Source: a virus
Virus record (IMG/VR): IMGVR_UViG_3300025138_008342
Span: 1-43,920 of that record
DNA length: 43,920 nucleotides
Reading direction: 5' to 3' (one strand)
Shown: piece after piece, positions 16,463-23,346 of the stretch
How the letters are laid out: every line of letters starts with the position of its first letter
Position numbering within the stretch: the stretch's first letter is position 1
Notes under the pieces: model-generated
The model's input: only the letters and a program-made list of their open reading frames with translations
Told to the model about the DNA's origin: nothing
Databases searched by the model: none
Position numbers and translations under genes: made by a program

Positions 16463-17893
16463 ATGGCAAATAACGGAAATAATAATCAAGCTAATGAGTT
16501 AGGGAATCCCTTTACTGCTGCAGGTGTTGGTGGTACTGCATTAAGCAGTGGTTCATTTCCAACGGCATATGATTTTGCAAAAAAGTTTGTAAATGCTAAA
16601 AGCTCTTATGGGAGTGGCAATAATGGCGTTACTTCAATAGATGATCCTACTTATTTAGGTTTTGAATTAATGTTTGATATTTCATCCCCATTATTTAACG
16701 GTACGGTGGAAGGGGATCCTGGTATAAATGACGGTGGTGGTAGCAATGACTATCCATCATCACCTTCAGCTATTGGCTATCTTAATAAAATTGGTGAAGC
16801 AAACAGAGTTCAATATTTAAAATCATTCTGTCAAGGAATATTAGAAATACAAAGAACAAGGCCTTATTATTTTCAAACAATTGCTGGATTATTAGAAGCA
16901 TTTCAAAAATCAACAGATTTTTCAGCTGATCCTTATACCGGAACTAAAGGAGAAGAAGGTGTTGCTATAGGTTGCTTAGAGGCAATAGATTTAAAAATAA
17001 CTGCTCTATTTAATATGTATAGAATGGCAGTATATGATGTGAGATATAAAAGATTTCTTTTACCTAAGAATTTATGTAGGTTTGATGTTTATATTAATGT
17101 CCATGAAATAAGAAAATTTAGAAGTACCGTAGCTTCAACTGGCGCTGATAGTAAGAGTTATGGTAATACACCTTCAGGCAATACAAATTCTGCTGGAACG
17201 GATAGTGGCTCAGTTACTAATGAAAATACTTCTCAGATTAGATTTAAGTTTACTGAGTGTATGTTTGATGTTGGCGCTAGTGGTAAAGTTTTTGAGGGTG
17301 TTACTAATAGTGGTGGTAATATTGCTACTACTGAATTAAAGTTTAACTATAGTACATTAGAATTAATATCTCAATATTCTGGTTTTTCAAATGCATTGGC
17401 AGAAGACAAACAACAGAATTCCAGTATGCCTGGGATGGAAGATAAACAAAAAAGTTTCCTTAAAGATAAATTAGGAGAAGTTGTATCAAAGGTTGAAGGT
17501 GTGGGTGAGACTGCGTTAGCTAATCTTAAAGCAGCACCAGGTAGAGCATTAGACGCAGTTCAGCGAAGAGTAGGTGGTTTAATTGATAGCGCAGTTTTAG
17601 GAAATGTATTTGGTTTGCAAAATCAATTATTAGGTGCATTAACTAATCCGGGTGTAATTAATGCTGCACTAGGCGCGGCTGTACAAACAGGTCTAGATGT
17701 AGTAGGAGCAGGTGCACTAGGTGATGCAGTATTTAAACCGGCTTTAGATCCAGGTAATTCATTAACAGGAATACAACAAGTGTTTGATCCATCATTAAAT
17801 TCAGCTGGAGGATTAGGTGAATCAAATATATTTGGCCCATCAGGTCCGACGCCTAACTCTACTTTAACTAATAATCAAAACATATTTAACTAA
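16463..17893 (+). CDS. Baseplate/tail-tube initiator-like structural protein, 476 aa
   Basis: The core (about 55-290) has helical parts (YLKSFCQGILEIQRTRPYYF, then GCLEAIDLKITALFNMYRMA) followed by strands (RFLLPKNLCRFDVYINVHEI and RFKFTECMFDVG). The alternating strand pattern resembles tube-type baseplate proteins such as T4 gp54/gp48. The last 150 residues are Ala/Gly/Leu-rich and flexible. ATG is preceded by AAAAGGAT, a good Shine-Dalgarno site for this genome. The stop overlaps the spike ATG by one base (TAATG). Family placement is by layout and position, not by a firm motif; a tape-measure-associated or hub accessory role remains possible. Confidence 0.66.
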   Translation: MANNGNNNQANELGNPFTAAGVGGTALSSGSFPTAYDFAKKFVNAKSSYGSGNNGVTSIDDPTYLGFELMFDISSPLFNGTVEGDPGINDGGGSNDYPSSPSAIGYLNKIGEANRVQYLKSFCQGILEIQRTRPYYFQTIAGLLEAFQKSTDFSADPYTGTKGEEGVAIGCLEAIDLKITALFNMYRMAVYDVRYKRFLLPKNLCRFDVYINVHEIRKFRSTVASTGADSKSYGNTPSGNTNSAGTDSGSVTNENTSQIRFKFTECMFDVGASGKVFEGVTNSGGNIATTELKFNYSTLELISQYSGFSNALAEDKQQNSSMPGMEDKQKSFLKDKLGEVVSKVEGVGETALANLKAAPGRALDAVQRRVGGLIDSAVLGNVFGLQNQLLGALTNPGVINAALGAAVQTGLDVVGAGALGDAVFKPALDPGNSLTGIQQVFDPSLNSAGGLGESNIFGPSGPTPNSTLTNNQNIFN

Positions 17894-18810
17894 TGGGAAA
17901 AGTAGACCAAGCAAATTTTAATGCTGATGATTTACGAACTACACAGTGGGTAGGAATTGTAGAAGATACTGCTGATGATATATTTGAAGGTAGATGTAAA
18001 ATTAGAGTATATGGAAAAATGGATGATCGTGTAGATCCTGAAGATCCAGAAAGTGCATATAAACTTCCTACTGCTTCGTTACCATGGGCAAGACCACACC
18101 AGTTAATGTATGGCGGTAGTAATTCAGGAAGTGGTAAATTTGAAATTCCAAAACTAGGCTCTATAGTTAGACTTACATTTGATAATGGAAATTTTTATCA
18201 ACCAGTATATCATGAAAACATTTATCCTTCAGATGAAACAAAGGCAGAGATAGAAGCATCATATCAAAATTCACATGTATTAATATATGACACTGCTTTT
18301 GGTTTAACTGGTGCATTAGAAGATGGGGTATCAGAAGCAACTAACGAAAGAGAAGGAGAACATATTAAAGTTTTCTTTACAGAAGAAAAAGGTCTAATGA
18401 TGGACTATACCACAACAGAAGGTCCAACTACAGTGAATGTAAAACCTGACAACTCCGTTGAAATAATAAATGCAAATGGTGATACTATTGTAATGCTTAA
18501 TGATGGAAATATAACATTTACTCATTCTGCTCAGTTTACAATTAATAGCGGAGCTGACACTGTAATTAATGCAGATACTAATTGTCTTATTAATTGTGTT
18601 GATGCTGTTATTACTGCAACTGGAGAAACTCATGTTAATTCACCAAGAATTAAGTTAGGTGAAGCAGCAGCTGAATCCGTAGTTAAAGGTGATACTTGGA
18701 AAAGTTTATTTGATTCACATATTCATCCTGCGCCTGGTGGTGTAACTGGTACACCATTACCTCCCTTTAAAAATAGTTCATACTTAAGCACGAAAAATAC
18801 TACTGACTAA
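17893..18810 (+). CDS. Baseplate spike protein, gp5-like without lysozyme domain
   Basis: Product of 305 aa. An OB-fold domain lies at about 17-112 (QWVGIVEDTADDIFEGRCKIRV, LPWARPHQL, PKLGSIVRLTFDNGNFYQPVY), as in T4 gp5 and VgrG-type spikes. A repetitive beta-helix runs from about 175 to 262, with strands spaced as in spike needles (DNSVEIINANGDTIVML, then NITFTHSAQFTINSG). The tip carries HIHPAPGGVTGTP (276-288), an HxH tip motif like that which binds metal in phage spike tips. T4 gp5 has a lysozyme domain between OB fold and helix; here there is no room for it, so cell-wall digestion must come from another protein. One-base overlaps link it to both neighbours. Confidence 0.9.
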   Translation: MGKVDQANFNADDLRTTQWVGIVEDTADDIFEGRCKIRVYGKMDDRVDPEDPESAYKLPTASLPWARPHQLMYGGSNSGSGKFEIPKLGSIVRLTFDNGNFYQPVYHENIYPSDETKAEIEASYQNSHVLIYDTAFGLTGALEDGVSEATNEREGEHIKVFFTEEKGLMMDYTTTEGPTTVNVKPDNSVEIINANGDTIVMLNDGNITFTHSAQFTINSGADTVINADTNCLINCVDAVITATGETHVNSPRIKLGEAAAESVVKGDTWKSLFDSHIHPAPGGVTGTPLPPFKNSSYLSTKNTTD

Positions 18811-19445
18811 TGCCTTGGATTCCTGCACCATTTAGAATAGCATTCCCTGCTTGGTTAATTAGTAGTACTGGCACAGAGCCATATTCTTTTAAACCAATAG
18901 CAAAAGAGATTGGCAAAGACTATGCATTAGCAGCGGTTGCAGTCCAAACTTCATACGGAGGAATACCGCCACTTACAGTAGGTACTGCTTTGGATATACA
19001 AAAAGGTTTTGAAAAATCATTTAAAAAGTTAGAGACTTATATGAATGATGTAGTTTCATGGGCACCTGGTGATTCTCCTACTGAATGGGGAATGGAAGTA
19101 CCTGATGAGGTATGGTTAGATGCAGCAACATCTGTTGTTAAATATTGGTCAGGTGGTATAATGAGTCCACTACCTCCACCTCCACCTGGTTCAGTTGGTA
19201 CTAATCCTATTTTATTTCCTGGCTATACTATAAATACTCAAACTAACCTTATATCAGTTAATGATCAACTTACAAAGGATATTTCTGCCGCCTTTAAATT
19301 ATATAATGGTCTTAAGCTAGGTAAGGCTTTAGATAAAGCTTTTGTTGATCATTTAAAATTAGTAGCAGGTACTTGGACCGGAGTTATCTTAGCCCCACCA
19401 GCTGCACCTGTACCTTTAGTTTTTCCATGGGTTGGTTTATCATAA
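18810..19445 (+). CDS. Hypothetical virion-associated protein, 211 aa
   Basis: Starts on the last base of the spike stop (TAATG). The product is Pro/Trp-rich with a polyproline run (PLPPPPPG, 125-132) and several Gly/Ala/Pro hydrophobic segments near both ends (PWIPAPFRIAFPAWLISS at the N terminus; WTGVILAPPAAPVPLVFPWVG at the C terminus). The hydrophobic ends might enter a membrane or pack on the spike, but they are too Pro-rich for ordinary helices. The family is not recognised. The tight link to the spike gene suggests a baseplate or penetration accessory role. Confidence 0.75.
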   Translation: MPWIPAPFRIAFPAWLISSTGTEPYSFKPIAKEIGKDYALAAVAVQTSYGGIPPLTVGTALDIQKGFEKSFKKLETYMNDVVSWAPGDSPTEWGMEVPDEVWLDAATSVVKYWSGGIMSPLPPPPPGSVGTNPILFPGYTINTQTNLISVNDQLTKDISAAFKLYNGLKLGKALDKAFVDHLKLVAGTWTGVILAPPAAPVPLVFPWVGLS

Positions 19446-19508
19446 AGTTTATCATATAATGAAACAAAACAACTTGTGTTAAGTAAAATAATAAATGCTT
19501 TAATACAT

Positions 19509-19536
19509 AGGTAATATATAATACAAATAATAACCT
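19509..19536 (+). promoter_or_regulatory. AATATATAA motif flanked by an AGGT/ACCT inverted repeat
   Basis: AATATATAA (19513-19521) begins directly after AGGT (19509-19512); ACCT follows at 19533-19536. The order AGGT, motif, ATA.AAATAA, AACCT matches the site at 12560-12586 almost base for base. The ATG of the S1 gene is 39 bases from the start of the motif. The rest of this 106-base gap is AT-rich and holds no other clear element. Confidence 0.5.
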
Positions 19537-19551
19537 CATAAAAAAATAAAA

Positions 19552-20694
19552 ATGACCGAACAAGAAATCACAATCCAATTAAGTGATGATCCATTTGATA
19601 CAAAAGTAGTAAAAGTCCAAGTTCCTGAAGGTACAAAATTAATGTGTAATGAAGCATATGCTGCTGATTCATTAGCTATGTATGGTCTTACTGATTTTAC
19701 TTTACAAAAAACTCAATTAATAGAAGATAATATAGGGTACATAACACAAGGAGAAATTTCTTTTATATCTAAAGATGGCGAAAGAGCTTTAATTGATATT
19801 CAATCTAAGTATACTGCATATTGTGCTTTAGCAAAAGAGCCTGATTATATCGTAGAGCAATTACAAGTTGGTATGGAGATTGATGTTAAGATTAAAACTA
19901 ATCCAAAAACTGGTGATGTTATTGCTTCTATCTCTGATGCTATTAAAGAAGTTAAACTAAGAGAAATAAAAGAAGCAATAGGTAATGCAACTATAGGATT
20001 TACTGCTAAGGTTAAAGAACTTATTCATGGTGGTTATTGGGTAGATGTTGCAGGTATTAAATGCTTTATGCCAGGTTCTTTAGGTGGCTTAAATAAATTA
20101 CATGATTTCAGTTCTTTGGTTGGTAAAGATATAGTTGTTATGCCAATTACATTCTCTAAAGAAAAGGATACGATTGTAGTATCTCATAGGGAATATTTAA
20201 GAACCATGATTCCATCTACAATTGAAAAACTAAATGAAACAATAAAGGAATCAAGAATTGGGTTTGTAACAGGAACTACTAAGTTTGGAGTATTTGCTGA
20301 ATTTGATGAATGCTTAACTGGATTAATTCCTAAATCTGAATTAACTGAAGACTTACAAAAAAGATTAGATGATAGAGATATTAAACCAGGAGATGAAATA
20401 ACATTCTGGGCAAAGGAGGTTATATCTGATAGAAAAATCATATTAAGTCAATTAGGTCCTAAAATTGATTTATGGGATGGGATAGATGAAAAATATAAAC
20501 CTATGATGGTTACTGAAGGTAAAGTTACTAAGATAACTTCATACGGTGCTTTTGTTGAATTAGAAAAAGGTATTAGTGGATTAATACATAAATCTAAATT
20601 AAAAGGTGCAGACTTATCAAAGGGAGATACTATAAATGTAAAAATCGGTAGTGTGAATGTTGGTGATCGTAAGATTACAATGAACATAGCATAA
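19552..20694 (+). CDS. Ribosomal protein S1 homologue (four S1 RNA-binding repeats)
   Basis: Product of 380 aa. Four S1-type OB folds can be laid out: about 60-128, 145-211, 233-300 and 318-380. Repeats 3 and 4 carry the clearest signatures, with GFVTGTTKFGVFAEFDECLTG followed by LIPKSEL, and EGKVTKITSYGAFVELEKG followed by ISGLIHKSKL. Cellular S1 has six repeats in E. coli and delivers mRNA to the 30S subunit; the first two repeats bind the ribosome. Here an N-terminal 60-residue extension precedes the repeats. The gene is preceded by a candidate promoter and surrounded by baseplate genes. It may steer host ribosomes to phage mRNAs that mostly lack Shine-Dalgarno sites, but it could also act as an RNA-binding protein in another step. 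Family is firm; role is inferred. Confidence 0.92.
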   Translation: MTEQEITIQLSDDPFDTKVVKVQVPEGTKLMCNEAYAADSLAMYGLTDFTLQKTQLIEDNIGYITQGEISFISKDGERALIDIQSKYTAYCALAKEPDYIVEQLQVGMEIDVKIKTNPKTGDVIASISDAIKEVKLREIKEAIGNATIGFTAKVKELIHGGYWVDVAGIKCFMPGSLGGLNKLHDFSSLVGKDIVVMPITFSKEKDTIVVSHREYLRTMIPSTIEKLNETIKESRIGFVTGTTKFGVFAEFDECLTGLIPKSELTEDLQKRLDDRDIKPGDEITFWAKEVISDRKIILSQLGPKIDLWDGIDEKYKPMMVTEGKVTKITSYGAFVELEKGISGLIHKSKLKGADLSKGDTINVKIGSVNVGDRKITMNIA

Positions 20695-20698
20695 CATA

Positions 20699-20730
20699 TT
20701 CCTGGTTTGAATATATAAACAAATCAGGAA
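20699..20730 (+). promoter_or_regulatory. 11-bp hairpin with AATATATAA in its loop
   Basis: TTCCTGGTTTG (20699-20709) pairs with CAAATCAGGAA (20720-20730): 11 pairs, one of them G-U at RNA level. The 10-base loop is AATATATAAA, starting exactly with the motif seen in six other gaps. It begins four bases after the S1 stop and ends four bases before the amidoligase ATG, so it can act as an operator/promoter in DNA or as a stem-loop in the mRNA. Confidence 0.6.
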
Positions 20731-20734
20731 CTAC

Positions 20735-22027
20735 ATGTACACTAACGAACAACTAAATGCTATATATGCATCCAAGATTGGATTAGAATTTGAATTCTTT
20801 GCTAATGAAGGATTAGATGAGGTTAAAAGAAGTCTTTCTAATGCTTTAAACAAGGAAATAAGAATAGAAGAAAAGGCTCATAGTGACTTTGCCCCTTCTG
20901 ATGAAATATTTAAATTAGAACCTGATAATTCCGGTGGAACAGGAATGATTGAATTGGTTACAGGGCCAATGCCATTTGTTGAATCAAAACTTATTATTGC
21001 AAAAACTTTAAAGTGGATCCGAGAAAACGGGTCTACTAATGAGCGATGTAGTATTCATATAAATGTAGCATTTGATGGAAAGAAATTAGGAACACCAACA
21101 AACGTATCTTCTTTAGATATTGGTAAGTTTGTTTTAAATTTTAATGAAGATGCTGTTTATGAAGCATTCCCAAATAGAAAAGATTCCGTTTATGCTAAGT
21201 CTATAAAGTTTATTGTTCCTTTAAGTGGAATGACCCAACCATCCCCTGCTTCTATTTCATGGCAAAATTATATGTTTGTTTCTGAAAAGTATTATGGTGT
21301 AAACTTTTCTAAGATACCTAAAAATTATATAGAGTTTAGATATCTTGGTGGTAAAGATTATGAAAAGAAGTATAATACTATAATGAGCATGACAGAACAT
21401 TTTGTATTGTCATTATATGATTCTTTAGTAAACCCAAAATATAGTGAACAAGATATTAAAGTATTAGAAGCTATTTTAGAAAAGCATAGCGGTGTAGTAG
21501 AATCTTATAAAGACTATCAAACATTTAAAAAGAAGTTTCCTAAAATACAATTAATGGTAGATCTTAAAACATATGATCAAATTGTAGAAACATTTTATCC
21601 TAAGATGAGAGAAGAAATATTTAAGCTTTTAACATTGGCAGGATTAAAGGAAGGTTTAATTAATTATGATGCTGACACTGGTAGGATGCAACTTAAAAAT
21701 GCAGAACTAATGAAATGCTTTGAAATAAAAGGTATGGATATTGTAGATTGCAAAATTCAAGGTAATGTTTTAAATTGTGATATATTTACTTCTGAATTAA
21801 TTAACTCTTCATTATTTGAAAGTAATTTATTTGGGTCAACTGATGCTGCTGATTGTAAGATAGAAGATTCATATGTTAGTAAAAATGTCATGGTTAAAGA
21901 TTCTTATGTTTTTGGACCTAGAGGAGTTTTTAGTGGAGAAATGGAAGGTGGTATTTTTAGAAAAGGTAGAGCTACTAAAATGGCTAGGTTTGAAAATACT
22001 GAAATAATTGAAATAGAAAAAATATAA
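20735..22027 (+). CDS. Amidoligase-family (COOH-NH2 ligase) protein with beta-solenoid tail
   Basis: Product of 430 aa. The N-terminal 220 residues show the conserved pattern of GS-fold amidoligases (Amidoligase_2 type): GLEFEFF (16-22), EPDNSGGTGMIELVTGP (62-78), CSIHINV (105-111) and YIEFRYLGG (198-206). The Glu, His and Arg positions match the metal/ATP-binding strands of the glutamine-synthetase fold. Such enzymes join a carboxyl and an amine, forming peptide or isopeptide bonds. Residues 220-320 are helical. Residues about 326-425 form short repeats (CKIQGNVLNC, SLFESNLFG, DCKIEDSYVS, VMVKDSYVFG) expected to fold as a beta-solenoid. The protein could modify a virion protein or cell-wall peptide. 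Family is well supported; substrate unknown. AGGA precedes the ATG. Confidence 0.83.
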   Translation: MYTNEQLNAIYASKIGLEFEFFANEGLDEVKRSLSNALNKEIRIEEKAHSDFAPSDEIFKLEPDNSGGTGMIELVTGPMPFVESKLIIAKTLKWIRENGSTNERCSIHINVAFDGKKLGTPTNVSSLDIGKFVLNFNEDAVYEAFPNRKDSVYAKSIKFIVPLSGMTQPSPASISWQNYMFVSEKYYGVNFSKIPKNYIEFRYLGGKDYEKKYNTIMSMTEHFVLSLYDSLVNPKYSEQDIKVLEAILEKHSGVVESYKDYQTFKKKFPKIQLMVDLKTYDQIVETFYPKMREEIFKLLTLAGLKEGLINYDADTGRMQLKNAELMKCFEIKGMDIVDCKIQGNVLNCDIFTSELINSSLFESNLFGSTDAADCKIEDSYVSKNVMVKDSYVFGPRGVFSGEMEGGIFRKGRATKMARFENTEIIEIEKI

Positions 22028-22034
22028 ATAAAGC

Positions 22035-22898
22035 ATGGCTAACAAGAATACTTATTGTAATGATCCAGATGAAGCTGCATGTTTAGATGCATTAATTAAA
22101 TTAATTAATGATGATCTTACAATTGCATGCCAAATACCATTCACTGTTCCTAAAAAGGAATTAAACAATATTATACAAAGAGCAAAAAAATATTTTTATA
22201 AAATATATGAAGATAGTGTAGAGCAAATGTATATTGCTTTACCTGCAGGTGCGTTACATACAGCTGCGTTTAAACAGGGTGTACCATTTGGAACCGGTAA
22301 AGATAACGAAACAATAACTAATAAAAATCAGATTGCTAACCCTCGTGGTATAGTACAAATGCCATCTAGAGTTTACTCTGTGAATGATGTATTTGAGATA
22401 GGTGGATTTAGTGGAGAAGATGGTGGATTCGGTCAAATGAGCTTTAATGCAGATGACGTAGATTTTTCAATTGATAAATTTATTTATGATGATGTTTACG
22501 GTGCAGGTATAGGTAGTGAAAATTTAATGTACTATGTTGTTAATTCATTATTCATGGATAATGCAAGACAGGTTTTATTACCACAAATATCATATACTTT
22601 TAATAGGCTAACTAAAAAGTTTAGATTCCAAGGTGAGCTTCCTAAGAATGCAGTTATATTTGAAATCTTTTCAACTATTAGTGATTGTGCATTATTTGAA
22701 GATGAAGCATTCCAAAGATATGTTATAGGACAGGCAAAAATACAGTTGTCTAGAATATTAGGAACCTTTTCATTTAATCTTCCAGGTAACATTACAATAA
22801 ATTATGATATGATATCTTCTGAAGGTAGAGAAGAGGTAGATCGAGTAGTTGAAGAAATAAAAGGAGATGAAGGAGTTGATTACTTTTTTACTGGATAA
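22035..22898 (+). CDS. Structural protein, possible neck/completion protein (gp13-like)
   Basis: Product of 287 aa. It starts seven bases after the amidoligase stop. The N terminus (1-65) is helical with AKKYFYKIYEDSVEQMYIAL. A Gly-rich middle follows. The C-terminal third (about 195-285) runs FNRLTKKFRFQGELP, then VIFEIFSTISDCALFED, then YVIGQAKIQLSRILGTF, then LPGNITINYDMISSEGREEV. This order of strand pair, 'E-F' strand, helix, LPG turn and acidic helix resembles the end of T4-like neck protein gp13 (309 aa). The likeness is judged by eye only, and gp13 usually lies elsewhere; a baseplate-specific role is the alternative. Confidence 0.62.
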   Translation: MANKNTYCNDPDEAACLDALIKLINDDLTIACQIPFTVPKKELNNIIQRAKKYFYKIYEDSVEQMYIALPAGALHTAAFKQGVPFGTGKDNETITNKNQIANPRGIVQMPSRVYSVNDVFEIGGFSGEDGGFGQMSFNADDVDFSIDKFIYDDVYGAGIGSENLMYYVVNSLFMDNARQVLLPQISYTFNRLTKKFRFQGELPKNAVIFEIFSTISDCALFEDEAFQRYVIGQAKIQLSRILGTFSFNLPGNITINYDMISSEGREEVDRVVEEIKGDEGVDYFFTG

Positions 22899-22929
22899 TT
22901 ATAATCTGAAAGCTATTAAATTAAAAGAG

Positions 22930-22938
22930 AATATATAA
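22930..22938 (+). promoter_or_regulatory. AATATATAA motif before gp25-like gene
   Basis: The motif lies 29 bases before the ATG at 22959 in a 60-base gap and continues as TAAAAAATT. No Shine-Dalgarno sequence lies near the start codon. Confidence 0.5.
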
Positions 22939-22958
22939 TAAAAAATTAGTGTTCTAAA

Positions 22959-23333
22959 ATGGCTTCACCAGTTATTAGAGATATTTACAGTAGGGATGCA
23001 TTAGCACCAAAGTTTAACGACAATACTTTGGAAGTTAGTGATTCATTGTCTCAGTTAATTCTTAAGATAGAAAATTGTCTATTTACAAGTAAAGGAGATG
23101 TTTTAGGCGCGCCTGGTATGGGTGCTAATTTAGATGATTTAATATTTTCATTAGTGTTAAGTGAAAACACTATACAGAATAATATTAATAGTCAGATCAC
23201 AGCATACTGTTTACCTAGGCTTGCTGGTTTTAGTGTTGACTGCAAAGTAAGTTTCTTTTCTACTTTAGAAAGAGATGGTTGTTTGGTTGATATTTTTGTA
23301 AATGAACAGAGAGTCATAGGGGCTCTTTTTTAA
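22959..23333 (+). CDS. Baseplate wedge protein, gp25-like
   Basis: Product of 124 aa, close to T4 gp25 (132 aa). The family layout is visible: a first strand with basic partner, a helix (VSDSLSQLILKIENCLFT), the GDVLGAPGMGANLDDLIFSL signature (residues about 47-66) that is typical of gp25/W-type wedge and of TssE in type VI secretion, a helix, then strands (SVDCKVSFF and CLVDIFVNEQRVIGA). This protein starts sheath assembly at the baseplate. It is followed after 13 bases by the gp6-like gene, the same order as in contractile injection systems. Confidence 0.87.
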   Translation: MASPVIRDIYSRDALAPKFNDNTLEVSDSLSQLILKIENCLFTSKGDVLGAPGMGANLDDLIFSLVLSENTIQNNINSQITAYCLPRLAGFSVDCKVSFFSTLERDGCLVDIFVNEQRVIGALF

Positions 23334-23346
23334 AATAATAAAGTGA

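Noticed and set aside
20699-20730. Reading the hairpin as an ordinary rho-independent terminator of the S1 gene
   Set aside because: No U-tract follows the stem and the loop is the promoter-like motif; a regulatory role fits better, though a terminator cannot be excluded.
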